Assembly: GCA_964030475.1 (NCBI GenBank)
Contig: CAXIPT010000014.1
Location: forward strand, 323,596-387,595
Direction: 5' to 3'
Length of the DNA: 64,000 nt
Origin: Tethya wilhelma
Lineage: Eukaryota > Porifera > Demospongiae > Tethyida > Tethyidae
This document shows positions 31,516-43,129 of the stretch, in pieces (position 1 is the first letter of the stretch; each line of letters starts with the position of its first letter). The position numbers and the translations under genes were made by a program. The notes under the pieces are model-generated. The model saw only the letters and a list, made by a program, of their open reading frames with translations. It was not told the DNA's origin and ran no database searches.

Positions 31516-34500
31516 TAAGTTCTTTATATCTACCGTGAAAAAACTTTGCTTTTTACTAACGTTTTTTTACACCATTACAATGTTCCATGTGTTGAGAAAG
31601 GTAAAATATGACAAAAGTTTTTCTTTTCTCCTGAAAAGTGTGTTTAAGACAAAATAAACGTTTTTTGAAAAAAGTGTACTTTATGGTTTTAGAAAATTTT
31701 CTAAGTACATAGAAACCAAAAAACTAAGTATTTATCTGTACTGTGTGAAAACTTTGTTTTCCAAGCAATGTTTTTTACACCAAGAAAATGTTCCATGTGT
31801 TGAAAAAGGTAAAATTTCATTAATGTGTTTTCTTTTGTGGTGAAAAGTATTTTCAAGACAAAATAAACGTTTTGCGTACTTCATGGCCTTAGAAAAGTTT
31901 CTAAATCCATAGTCACTGAAAAAAACAAAGTTCTTTATATGTACCGTAATAAAACTTTGTTTTTTACTAACAATGTTTTTTACACTAAGAGAATGTTCCA
32001 TGTGTTGAAAAAAGGAAAATTTCACAAAAGTGTTTCTTTTGTGCTGAAGTGTTTTCGACAAAAAATAAACGTTTATTGTAAAAATGGTTCCTTAAAACTT
32101 TCTAATTCCATAGTGACTCAAAAATACAGTTCTTTATCTCTATTATAAAAAGAGAATGTTCCATGTGTTGACAAAAGTAAAATATCACAAAAATGTTTCT
32201 TTTGTGCTGAAACGTATTTTCAGTGAAAAATATATATATGTTTTTTGCAAAAAGTGTACTTTATGGTCTAAGAAAATTTTCTAAGTACATAGTAACCCAA
32301 AAAACTAAGTTATTTATCTCTACCGTGAGAAAACTTCGTTTTCACTAGCATTGTTTTTTACACCAAGAAAATGTTTCATGTGTTGAAAAAAGAAAATTTT
32401 CACAAAAGTGTTTCGCGGCAAATTAAACGTTTTTTGTAAAAAGTGTACTTTATGGTCTTACAAAATTTTCAAAGTGTATAGTCACTTCAAAAATTAAGTT
32501 CTTTATCTCTACGGTGTAAAAACATTGTTTTTCACCAAAAATGTTTTTTACACTAAGAGAATGTTCCATGTGTTGAGAAAAATAAAATAACACAAAAGTG
32601 TTTATTTTGTGCGGAAAAGAGTTTTCAACGAAAAATAAACGTTTTTTGCAAAAAGTGTACTTTATGGTCTTAAAAAATCTATTAAGTACTTAGTCACTCA
32701 AAAACACTAAGTTCTTTATCTCTACCGTGATAAAAATTTGTTTTTTTAATAACAATGTTTTCTACACAAATAAAATGTTCCATGTGTTGCAAAAAGGAAA
32801 ATTTCAAAACAGTGTTTCTTTTGTGCTGAAAAGTGTTTTCAAGGCAAAATAAACAATTTTTGTCAAAAGTTTACTTTATGGTCTTAGAAAACTTTCTAAG
32901 TCCATAGCCAATCAAAAACACTGAGCTCTTTATCTCTACAGTGAGAAAACTTTGTTTTTTACTAACAATGTTTTTTACACTTACAGAATGTTTCATGTGT
33001 TGAAAAAAGTAAAATTTCTCAAAAGTGTTTCTTTGGTGTTGAAAAGTGTTTTCAAAGCAAACTAAACGTTTAGTGTACTTAATGTCTTAGAAAATTTTTT
33101 AAGCCCATAGTCACTCAAACAAACTAACTTCTTTAACTCTACCGTGAAAAAACTTTGTTCTTTACTAACAATGTGTTTTACACCAAGAGAATGTTCCATG
33201 TGTTCAAAAAAATAAAATATCACAAAAGCGTTTCTTTTGTGCTGAAAAGACTTAGTGTTTTCAAGAAAGAATAAACGTTTTTTACAAGTGTACTTTATTG
33301 TCTTAGAAAATTTTCTAAGTACATAGTAACTCAAAAACTTTAAGTTCTTTATCTCTATCGTGAAAAAACTTTGTTTTTAACTAGCAATTTTTTTTTCACA
33401 AAGAGAATGTTACATATGTTGAAAAAAGTAAAATATCACAAAAGTGTTTATTTTGTGCTGTAAATTGTTTTCAAGGCAAAATAAACATTTTATAAAAAAA
33501 GTGTACTTTATGGTCTTAGAAAATTTTCTAATTCCATAGTCACTCAATAAACTAAGTTCTTTATCTTTGCCATGAAAAAACCTTGTTTTTTACCAACAAT
33601 GTTTTTTACACAAAAATACGTTCCATGTGTTAAGAAAAGTAAAATATCACAAAAGTGTTTCTTTTGAGCTGAAAAGTGTTTTTAAAGCAAAATAATGGTT
33701 TTGTGTACTTTATGGTCTTAGAATTTTCTAAGAGCATAGTCTCTCATAATAACTAAGTTCTTTATATCTCCTGTGAAAAAACTTTGTTTTTTACTAACAA
33801 TGATTTTTACACTAAGAGAATGCTCCATGTTTTGAAAAAAAAAATTTCACAACAGTGTTTCTTTTTTGAAGAAAAATCAACGTTTATTGTATAAATTGTT
33901 CTTTACTGTCTAAAAAAATTTTCTAAGTCCATAGTGACTCAAAAAAACAAAGTTCTTTATCTCTATTACATGAAAACTTTGCTTTTAACTAACAATGTTT
34001 TTTACAACAAGAGAATGTTCCATGTGTTGAGAAAAGTAAAATATCACAAAAGTGTTTCTTTTGTGCTGAAAAGTGTTTTCAAAGAAAAATAAACATTTTT
34101 TGCAAAACGTGTACTTTATGGTCTTAGAAAATATTCTAAGTCCATAGTCACTAAAAAACACTAAGTTCTTTATCTCTTCTGTGAAAAAACTTTGTTTTAT
34201 ACTAACAATGTTTTTTTATCAAGAGAATGTTCCATGTGTTGAAAATAGTAAAATTTTTCAAAAGTGTTTCTTTTGAGCTGAAAAGTATTTTCAAAGCAAA
34301 ATAAAGGTTTTGTGTACTTTATGGTCTTAGAAAATTTTCTAAGTCCATAGTCACTCAAAAAATCCAAGTTCTTTATCTCTGCCATGAAAAAACTGTTTTT
34401 TACTAACAATGTTCTCTACACGAAGAGAATGTTCCATGTGTTTAAAAAAGTAATATTTCACAAGTGTTTCTTTTGTGAAGAAAAATGTTTTCAAGCAAAA

Positions 34501-35430
34501 ATAAACGTTATTTGTAAATATTGTACTTCAGTGTCTTAAAAAATTTTCTAGTCCATAGTCACTTAAAAAAAAAAAATTCTTTATCACTACCGTGAGAAAA
34601 CTTTATTTTTATCTACCAATGTTTTTTACACCAAGAGAATGTTCCAAGTGTTGAGAAAAGTAAAATATCACAAAAGTGTTTTTTTTGTGCTGAAAAGTGT
34701 TTTCAAGGAAAAATATACATTTGTTGTAAAAGTGTACTTTATGTTCTTAGAAAATTTTCTAAGTACATAGTAACCAAAAAACTAAGTTATTTATATCTAC
34801 CGTGAGAAAACTTTGTTTTAACTAGCACACCAAGAAAATGTTCCATGTGTTGAAAAATTAAAAATTTCACAAAAGTATTTCTTTTGTGCTGAAATGTGTT
34901 TTCACGGCAAAATAAACGTTTTTTTTAAAAAGTTTACTTTATGGTCTTACAAAATTTTCAAAGTGTATAGTCACTTCAAAAATTAAGTTTATCTCTACCG
35001 TGAGAAAACTTTGTTTTTCACCAAAAATGTTTTTTTACACCAAGAGAATGTTCCATGTGTTGAGAAAAATAAAATAACACAAAAGTGTTTATTTTGTGCT
35101 GAAAAGTGTTTTCAATCCAAAATAAACGCTTTTTGTAAAACGTATATTCAAAGTTCATAGTCCGTCAAAAACACTAAGTTCTTTATCTCTTCCGTGAGAA
35201 AACTTCGTTTTTTACTAACAATGTTTTCTACACCAAGAACATGTTCCATGTGTTGAAAAAGGTAAAATTTCATAAAAGTGTTTCTTTTGTGCTGAAAAGT
35301 GTTTTCAAAGAAAAAGAAACGTTTTTTGCAAAAAGTGTACTTTATGGTCTTAGAAAATTTATTAAGTACTTAGTCACTCAAGAACACGTAAGTTCTCTAT
35401 TTCTACCGTGAAATTAATTTGTTCTTTTAA

Positions 35431-36106
35431 CACTTAGAGGACGATTGTCACGAATCTGTTGACATAATTACAATTACGTACCACTTCCGGAAGACGATTG
35501 TCACGTTTCCGTGACGCGAATAATTATAATACAAAGCTTAGCGTCTTAGGCTTTTTTGTCAGCTAGTTGAACAGAGTTACAAAAGCGATGCTATGGTCAT
35601 ATAGTCTAGTTATTGCTGCAATAACATAGAAAGTACTAAGCCTCTACTAGCTAAGACTGTAGAGAAAACGAGAAACTAAAACCGAAAATCGCGATCACGA
35701 CTAACGCGACCATGACAGACTTATGAGCAAAAAACTAGCAAGCCTAACTGAATCCCAAAAGCGATGGTATAGCCTTATTGCCTAGCTATCCCTGCAGTTA
35801 TATATAAAGTACTAACCTTGTGCTCTGTAGGACTCTGGAGAGAACCAGCTACTAAAAGCGATGGTCGTGATCTTGACCTTTGTCGCTTTAAGAGCCTATA
35901 GCGCCACGCCTATTTCAAGGTTTAAGTTGGAAGTTCATATCTAAGTAGCGCAATACCTTACCTGTCTGCACAGCTAGTTCAAAGTTCACAGATGCAAGCT
36001 TCCTGCCAAAAAAAAGTGCTGAAGTTGCACTTACGCTTGCACGTGTATAATATTTGTACCCGTATTTTGGGTTAAAAGTTCAATAATTTAACCCGTCCGC
36101 TAAGTG
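35431..36106. mobile_element. piggyBac-like non-autonomous element (676 bp), TTAA target
   Basis: Starts CACTTAGAGGACG and ends CGTCCGCTAAGTG (one mismatch), with TTAA immediately on both sides (35427-35430 and 36107-36110). Excision restores the satellite sequence TTCTTTTAATAACAATG. The interior holds two related blocks beginning AAGCGATG at about 35583 and 35758. No transposase frame. Confidence 0.85.
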
Positions 36107-38079
36107 TTAATAACAATGTTTTCTACACAAATAGAATGTTCCACGTGTTGCAAAAAGTAAAATTTCACAACAGTGTTTCTTTTGTGCTGAAAAGTGTTTT
36201 TGAGGCAAAATAAACGTTTTGTAAGTAAAGTGTACTTTATAGTCTTAAAAAATTTTCTAAGTCAAAAGTCAATAAAAAAAACTAAGTTCTTTATCACTAC
36301 CTTGAGACAACTTTGTTTTTCACTAACAATGTTTTTTACACCTACAGAATGTTTCATGTGTTGAAAAAAGTAAAATTTCTCAAAAGTGTTTCTTTTGTGT
36401 TTAAAAGTGTTTGTAAACAAACTAAACGCTTAGTGTACTTAATGTCTTAGAAAATTTTCTAAGCCCATAGTCACTCAAAAAAACAAACTTCTTTAACTCT
36501 ACCGTGAAAAAACTTTGTTTTTTACTAACAATGTTTTTTACACCAAGAGAATGTTCCATGTGTTAAAAAAAAATAAAACTTCACAAAAGTGTTTCTTTTG
36601 TACTGAAAAGTGTTTTCGAGGAAAAATAAACGTTTTTTGTAAAAATTGTTTTTTAGTGTCTTAAAAAAAAATTTTCAAAGTTCTTAGTCACTCAAAAAAA
36701 CAGTTCTTTATCTCTACCGTGAGAAAACTTTGTTTTTAACTAACAATGTTTTTTACACCAAGAGAATGTTCCATGTGTTGAAAAAAGTAAAATATCACAA
36801 AAGTGTTTTTTTTGTGCTGATAAAGACTTAGTGTTTTCAAGGAAGAATAAACGTTTTTTACAAAAAGTGTACTTTATTGTCTTCGAAAATTTTCTAAGTA
36901 CATAGTAGCCCAAAAAATTTAAGTTCTTTATCTCTACCCTGAAAAAACTTTGTTTTCACTAGCAATGTTTTTTACACCAAGAAAATGTTCCATGTGTTGA
37001 AAAAAGTAAAATAGCACAAAAGTGTTTGTTTTGTGTTGAAAAGTGTTTTCAATGCAAAATAAACGTTTTGAGAAAAAAGTGTACTTTATGGTATTAGAAA
37101 ATTTTCTAAGTCCATAGTCACTCAAAAAACTAAGTTCTTTATCTTTGCCATGAAAAAACCTTGTTTTTATTACCAACAATGTTTTTTACACCAAGAAAAT
37201 GTTCGATATAATATTGAGTAAAGTAACAAAAGTGTTTATTTTGTGCTGAATAGTGTTTTCAAGGCAAAATAAACGTTTTTTGCAAAAAGTGTACTTTATG
37301 GTCTTAGAAAATTTTCTCAGTACATAGTAACAAAAAAAACTAAGTTATTTATCTCTTCCGTGAGAAAACTTTGTTTTCACTAGTAATGTTTTTTACACCA
37401 AGAAAATGTTCCATGTGTTGAAAAAAGTAAAATATCACAAGTGTTTCTTTTGTGCTGAAAACTGCTTTCAAGGCAATATAAACGCTTAGTGTTTTTAATA
37501 GTCTTAGAAAATTTTCAAGGTTCATAGTCACTCAAAAAAACTCAAAAAAAACTAAATTCTTTATCTCTGCCATGAAAAACCTTGTTTTTTACCAACAATG
37601 TTTTTTATACCAAGAGAATGTTCCATGTGTTGAGAAAAGTAAAATATCACAAAAGTGTGCTTCGAACAAAAATAAACGTTTATTGTAAAAATCGTTCTTT
37701 ACTGTCTAAAAAAATTTTCTAAGTCCATAGTGACTGAAAAAAAACAAAGTTTTTTATCTCTATTATATGAAAACTTTGTTTTTATCAATGTTTTTTACAC
37801 CAAGAGAATGTTCCATGTGTTGAGAAAAGTAAAATATCACAAGTGTTTCTTTTGTGCTGAAAAGTGTTTTCAAGGAAAAATAAACGTTTTTTGCAAAAAG
37901 TGTACTTTATGGTGTTAGAAAATTTTCGTTTGAAACTTTGTAATGGCTAGTCCGAGTCTATCTTTGGAGACAGCTGCAGGTGGAACAGCTCGAAATGCAT
38001 GATGTGTGTTGTTGATGTGTGTGTTGTGTGCTGTTGATATTCTTGGAATAGTAGACCACTCTAAAGATGAATCAACAAT

Positions 38080-38310
38080 ATTCTTGTTGATGACGAGCGC
38101 ATGGGCCCAAAAAATACAGATCATACCATTTCACTCCTGACATGCTACTGGCACTCATTTCAATGTGAGTATTGCAGGCTAGCCATCTTTCTTGACAATG
38201 CAACTAGTACTAACAAGAATAGGTACTTGTTTGCATGGGCCATGGAGATGGTAGGAAGAGAAGACGTATATATAGATCTCCTTAACCGATTATACGCTGA
38301 ATTCTTTTGA
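38080..38310 (+). pseudogene. Fragment of a DDE-type transposase-like gene
   Basis: The frame to the stop at 38308-38310 reads LAIFLDNATSTNKNRYLFAW and AMEMVGREDVY. The FLDN-x-STNKN pattern resembles the second catalytic Asp region of transposase-like proteins common in sponge and cnidarian genomes. It lies between the satellite and a piece of repeat R and has no start or remaining domains. Confidence 0.35.
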
Positions 38311-38463
38311 AGTGAATGACGTCATACGGCGAAATTAAATTTTAAATTTTTTAGTAGCTACGCCTTCTTTTTGTTTTTCTTCTAAAGTAAAGATTAGGCA
38401 AAGCTTTTTATATGATGCAGCTAAGCAACAATCAAGCTTACTATACTCCAGGTCTTGTTGCTT

Positions 38464-38555
38464 AGTGAAGCTTTTGCTNCTTGTTCCAATACTTTTTACC
38501 GCACTGCCCATTCCTACACTACTTATTTTTTTTGAAATTTTTGCTACTTGTAACA
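38464..38555. repeat. Fragment of the foldback module of repeat R
   Basis: Matches 50380-50445 of the copy at 50031, reading toward TTTTACCGCACTGCCCATTC and a TACTTG end. It contains the only undetermined base in the window (N at 38479). Confidence 0.7.
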
Positions 38556-38936
38556 CATACAGTCTATACTTTTCTAAGGAACAAGTGACATGTGGGTGGT
38601 ACAGTGTAGAACACAATTATCCGGTTTTCAACAAAGTGATGCATTACAAGTGTAACTGTTTGCTGAATTTCAAATCTATAATCCAAACAATATTATTATT
38701 ACCTCTTTCTGGTTAGCTCCTTCATACACCCCCCTGACTTTGGCTTGTGAACTGGCATGACCAGGTTGGTTCGCAGAGCCTATAAATATAGACACATTAG
38801 TAGAACAATACAATGAGTACTAATGGTTATGCATTATCATTGATTGCTAGCCCAAACTTATTTTCTCACCCTAGCAATCCATTACCTAACAGTCAAGTTT
38901 CACAATATAGCTTTATCTACCACTACAAATAACATA

Positions 38937-39160
38937 CCCTAAATGTGGAAATATTGGTGGTGCATTAAAATTTGATGGTTTGGTGGTCGGCGCAAAAACT
39001 GCCAAATTAAATGCATGTAAACTATTTTTCGTTCTATTGCAATACATTGTGCAAGAGAGGAAAATGCAAAACCACCAATATTTTTGTGGGAAGCGGTCTG
39101 AGCAAAACAATTATTGCCAAATTAAATGCCCACCAACATTTCCACGTTTACGTAGTCTTG
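38937..39160. mobile_element. Foldback MITE inside the POLD1 duplicate
   Basis: Left AATGTGGAAATATTGGTGG and right CCACCAACATTTCCACG are inverted, with ATTAAA-rich arms; a second internal pair includes ACCACCAATATTT. Absent from the parental POLD1 intron. Confidence 0.55.
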
Positions 39161-39261
39161 CCATATTCACAGTCAAGTTTTACAGTAGTTTGGTTCAATC
39201 AATCTCAGTATAACATTAATTTCATGCCATTTACATGCACACATGTGCTTCAATGCCTGTG

Positions 39262-39336
39262 AGCTCTTGACTAGTAGCTCAGTGGTAACAGCATTCGACT
39301 AGAACTCAAAGACCTGGGTTTGATTCCCAGCTAGAT
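39262..39336 (+). other. tRNA-like sequence, second copy
   Basis: A box TAGCTCAGTGGT at 39275-39286 and B box GGTTTGATTCC at about 39317-39327. Outer CTAG/CTAG pairing forms part of an acceptor stem. The anticodon stem has a mismatch. Same origin as the copy at 8795. Confidence 0.4.
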
Positions 39337-39617
39337 CTCAAAATTCCACAAAACTTTCACGTACCAGTCTACGACGAGTCTAACTGTTGCCATGCTGTGA
39401 GGGTGTGAGGGTATGAGAGTGTGTTGATGTGAAGGTGTGTGAGAGTGTGAGTGTGTGAGTGTGTGAGTGTGTGAAGGTATGAGAGTGCACATGGATGTGA
39501 ATATTGTATAGTGGGAAATTTTCGCTGGGAAAAATTTGTGAATTCCGAGGTTTGGCTTCATTCCAAGAAAATCCCCCCCCTTGTATGTGTGTGTACATTT
39601 GTTCATTAATTACCAGG

Positions 39618-40080
39618 TTATGTACAAAAGCATTTTAGTTTGAGAGTATAGAAGAACCATTGAACTAGTTAACCCTTGGTGCGAGTAATATGTGTGTATG
39701 TAGCTGCTATCTGTATTGTATGTGATGGATTCTTTAAAAGCCATCAACAAAAATAAACTTCAAAATGAAACACAAATATTAAATTCCTAAACAAACAAAC
39801 AGCTTAATTCATGAGCAATTAAGAACAGTCATGGTAATCACTCCATGCCACGATAATAGACTGCCAATATATAGTATAGTATCTGTTAATACAACAACAA
39901 GAATCACCTGATTCATAAATAATTATTGTACACTACATCATTTTAACATAATATTATCATAGAGTATACAATACCACAGACTGTATACTTACAAAAATCA
40001 ATGAACAACCATCACAATTTGTACCAGTTGCAATTAGCAAAACTTGAACACTAGTGTATAACATTATCAGCTTTAAAATA
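39618..40080 (+). promoter_or_regulatory. Conserved upstream region of membrane-family member 2
   Basis: 39618-39945 is clearly homologous to 45017-45320 upstream of member 4 (shared blocks include AAGCATTTTAGTTTGAGAGT, TAGCTGCTATCTGTAT and AAGAATCACCTGATTCA). The similarity ends about 130 bases before the ATG in one case and 500 in the other. It probably marks the duplicated 5' flank and perhaps the promoter; no specific element is identified. Confidence 0.45.
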
Positions 40081-41871
40081 ATGGTCATAATAAAATTAAA
40101 ATTGCTGCTACTTTGCTTAACAATCACTGAAACAATTTCACAGGACGGTGAATTCCAAGTCACAGAAAAAGCTGAAAGGAATGAGAGTGTACAGATACAG
40201 GACTATGTCGATGGAATGTCAAGGACCAAAAATCAGTTCCACACAAGTTTGAGCCATGGCTATGATTGGATTCAAAACAATGAAGGCAAAACAAATATCA
40301 CACATAAGTGTTTTAGACAAGATCAACTTCATCATTATCCTGAAAAGATACCTTGTCCAGGTAGTGACCACTGTGAAGGAAACCAGAGCTTGGCTGTATT
40401 TACTTATGAAAAGATTTGCGCCAGTTGCCTTGGAAGTCTCAAGGGATGGATTCTTTATCTCTTTCTAGCAACTTTTCCTACTACAGTTTTCCTTGTGGTT
40501 GTATTTGGATGTGGCATCAAGGCCACTTCAGCCCCGATGAATGCATTTGTTTGTATCAGCCAAGTTATAGTGTACACCGCCGATATTTTGGTTAATGACA
40601 ATTCTACTACATTTAAAATTTCACACAATCCCATGTTGATTGTCATTAACTTGTTTAGTATGTGGAATTTGGACTTCTTTAGATACAATATTCGCTTTTT
40701 CTGTATCAACCACCATTTAACAACAACTCACATTTTAGCAATGGAGTACATAGTGGCCCTCTATCCACTGGTTGGCATTGTATTTGTATACATTTGCATT
40801 GAGTTACATGATAGAAATAACAGACTAATAAAACTGCTCCGGACACCATTTCGAATCTGTCTTTCAAACACATGTTTCAACAATTACAACCCCAAAATGT
40901 CTATCATTGAAATTTTTGCGACCTTTTTTGTATTAGCTTACTCCAAGCTAATGTACACATCTTTCAACTTGATGGGGTATACAACCCTTATTGTCAATGC
41001 AACAATGGATAATGGGACAGTTCTAAACTCTACCACTAGTCAAGTGATGTTGTATGATCCGTCAATTCCCTTCCTGAGCTCCAGACACCTTCCTTTCTTC
41101 ATCTTGGCTGTTGTGATTCTCTTTGTCTTCAATATTCTCCCTCTCTTATTTCTACTCCTCTATCCAATTAGACTCTTCCAGAAGGCTCTAGGCTGTTGTA
41201 CAAGAATAAGGTGGCATCCGTTTCATGCATTTGCTGATGCCTTTCAAGGATGTTACAAGAATGGCACAAATGGAACAATCGATTGTCGATACTTTGCTGG
41301 ACTTTATCTACTAGTCAGAGCTCTTTATCGTCTTCCTGCACTTTTCATGTATACTAACACTGTAGAATATTCAGCCTTGTTTATAGTGATTTCATACTCA
41401 CTATCAATTCTCATTGGAACCATTCGTCCTTACAGAAATGATCTCTACAACAAATTGGATTCCTTGGCATTCTTCCTCCTACCTATTGAACAGGTTTGGG
41501 CTATTTCAAGAAAATACAGGAGATTAATGTTACCAACAGAATGCATTCTAATATCCATGTTTATTGGCTACATGATCACTTTAGTAGCATACAAATTTCT
41601 CTCTATTTTTGCTCCAAGGTGTCTTGAACGATGCATACAACATTGCCTAAAGATCAAGTTTTGTGTCTACATTGCATCTGTTGAGATCAGAGCAAGAGAA
41701 AATGATGTAGAGGCAGCAGACAATGATGAAGATGATGATCTCTTCAACAGACTGGACAACAGAGACGAATATCAACCCCTTCAACAATCAATGAGTGGAA
41801 ATGACAGGGAATGTCAAAACAAGCCCTCTGTTTCATCTAAGACATATAACACATATGGTAGCTACAACTAG
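40081..41871 (+). CDS. Multi-pass membrane protein, expanded family, member 2 (intact)
   Basis: Single exon of 596 residues from the ATG at 40081; the frame extends upstream only through a GTG, and this ATG gives a good signal peptide (MVIIKLKLLLLCLTIT). The ectodomain has Cys residues matching member 1 (CPGSDHCEGNQ, CASCLGSLKGW) and N-glycosylation sequons. About nine hydrophobic segments follow, then an acidic tail (DNDEDDDLFNRLDNR) ending TYGSYN. It is the most diverged member by eye, except for the block at 41087-41320, which is nearly identical at DNA level to member 1. Function unknown. Confidence 0.85.
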   Translation: MVIIKLKLLLLCLTITETISQDGEFQVTEKAERNESVQIQDYVDGMSRTKNQFHTSLSHGYDWIQNNEGKTNITHKCFRQDQLHHYPEKIPCPGSDHCEGNQSLAVFTYEKICASCLGSLKGWILYLFLATFPTTVFLVVVFGCGIKATSAPMNAFVCISQVIVYTADILVNDNSTTFKISHNPMLIVINLFSMWNLDFFRYNIRFFCINHHLTTTHILAMEYIVALYPLVGIVFVYICIELHDRNNRLIKLLRTPFRICLSNTCFNNYNPKMSIIEIFATFFVLAYSKLMYTSFNLMGYTTLIVNATMDNGTVLNSTTSQVMLYDPSIPFLSSRHLPFFILAVVILFVFNILPLLFLLLYPIRLFQKALGCCTRIRWHPFHAFADAFQGCYKNGTNGTIDCRYFAGLYLLVRALYRLPALFMYTNTVEYSALFIVISYSLSILIGTIRPYRNDLYNKLDSLAFFLLPIEQVWAISRKYRRLMLPTECILISMFIGYMITLVAYKFLSIFAPRCLERCIQHCLKIKFCVYIASVEIRARENDVEAADNDEDDDLFNRLDNRDEYQPLQQSMSGNDRECQNKPSVSSKTYNTYGSYN

Positions 41872-42124
41872 GCTATATAAGTTCATAATTAATTTTAATA
41901 GTGTTTTAGATTGACAAATGGTGCATAAAGCTGGTGTAAAGAACAGAATACACACAACACATGCATACACACAACTTTAGTCCAATAGTTATTATAGTGT
42001 GTGCATTAGTTTTGGACTAAGCTATAATAATTCGGAAATTTCAATAATAATCCTTGCAATAATAAGTCTTGTGGACAAAAGATTATTTTACCTGATACTA
42101 TATTACATGCAAGTATACATGTAC

Positions 42125-42178
<54 letters not shown>

Positions 42179-42611
42179 GTTAGTGAATTCAATAGCATGA
42201 CCATGAATGTATACATGCATGCTCACAAAATACTACAGCTGTCCAAGGAGAAGGAGCACTAAAGATGCAAGTCATGATTAAAATAATATTATGTTTACTG
42301 CTGGTAGTCATCCTCAGTAGCTAAGCATCATGCATACAAACAAACAACATACATGCATGTACACGTAGTGATATTGAAAGTGCTTAATTCCATTGGGTGT
42401 GGGCATAATAATTATTTGTTATTCTATGGCATATCTCAAACTGTGTTTATGTGTATGTATCTTACATTCATATTACTATATACACAAGTAATGATTGCAG
42501 TTGGAACTGTATACATATACACCATGCCCAAAATAGTTATAGAAAGGGAAAAGCCAACTTAACTTCATAGAAAAACAACTCTAAACTGAATTTTGTAACA
42601 TTCAATCCTTG
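41872..42611. other. Intergenic, with (AG)n microsatellite
   Basis: 3' flank of member 2. A pure AG run lies at 42127-42175. No gene pattern otherwise. Confidence 0.6.
42127..42175. repeat. (AG)n microsatellite
   Basis: About 24 uninterrupted AG units. Confidence 0.95.
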
Positions 42612-42722
42612 TAAGGAATCAGCGAATGCATGTAACGGATGCCTCCTTTTTCTTGTACAACACACTGCAGCCTATAGAGCTTTCTAGAAGAGAATATAGT
42701 TGGATAGAGGAGGAGAAGAGAG
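42612..42722 (-). pseudogene. Inverted fragment of the membrane-protein family
   Basis: The minus strand matches the family's most conserved tract, from CTCCTCTATCCAACTA through AAAGCTCTA and GGCATCCGTTACATGCATTC, with a few indels. It falls entirely inside the tract that is unusually similar between members. No neighbouring family sequence lies on the same strand. Confidence 0.7.
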
Positions 42723-43129
42723 GGGCTACAGGACCTGAGTAGTCAGATGTTGGTTGTGCAGCCTATAGTTATAGTTGTGCACACTGAAAAATTTGTAAAC
42801 ATGTCTAACTCACTACAAATACATACCTAAAAAGCATATAATTTCAGGGATTTGGTCGAAAATCGCTAATAGGACACAAAAATTCATTTCCTATAGCTTT
42901 ATTCATTTATAAAGTAGAACGTGAAATTTTAAATCATTTATTCTGACTTTATAGTCTCACTTAATTCTTGAGGCTTATCTGTATTCAAGTGTATATTCAA
43001 GCTTGAGCTCTTTGTCATATGGTTACATCATAAGTAGCTTCTAAAAGTAAGGTTCACACGCACTGTGTTGCTTAAAAATAGTAAATTCTTTTGCCTGGTG
43101 ATGCAGCATTGTGCAACTCAATGTTACAC
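42723..43129. other. Stretch without recognised gene
   Basis: AT-rich spacer between the inverted fragment and the start of the 5'-truncated family member; nothing recognised. Confidence 0.5.

Larger units (their letters stand above)
30239..37926. repeat. Satellite array, unit about 210 bp, over 30 diverged units
   Basis: The landmark ATGTTCCATGTGTTG recurs about every 200-217 bases from 30592 to 37810. Each unit contains CAAAATAAACGTTTTTTG, GTGTACTTTATGGTCTTAG and the perfect 20-base palindrome ACTTAGAAAATTTTCTAAGT or a close variant. Units differ by scattered substitutions and indels. The array is interrupted by a MITE (31167-31515) and a TTAA-flanked element (35431-36106). It starts in mid-unit exactly at the MULE end. 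Minus-strand frames of 60-145 residues with recurring SDYGLRKFS and QHMEH are translations of the unit, and I do not treat them as genes. Confidence 0.9.
38556..39490 (-). pseudogene. Decayed partial duplicate of POLD1 introns 7-9
   Basis: Runs parallel to about 8265-9130. The exon 9 counterpart lies near 38705-38785 (TAGCTCCTTCATACAC, GTGAACTGGCATGAC shared) with deletions. The intron 8 sequence and its tRNA-like unit follow. Only the start of exon 8 remains near 39363-39397 (CCAGTCTACGACGAGTCTA), followed by the GTGAGGGTATGAG minisatellite. Most of exon 8 is lost and exon 9 has indels, so it cannot encode protein. It shows that part of the POLD1 locus was copied next to a second member of the membrane-protein family that sits in POLD1 intron 10. 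Confidence 0.7.

Noticed and set aside
30239..37926. CRISPR-like array or repeated protein gene
   Set aside because: Units are contiguous, long and diverged, with no spacer/repeat alternation; minus-strand frames are often broken by indels. It is a eukaryotic satellite.
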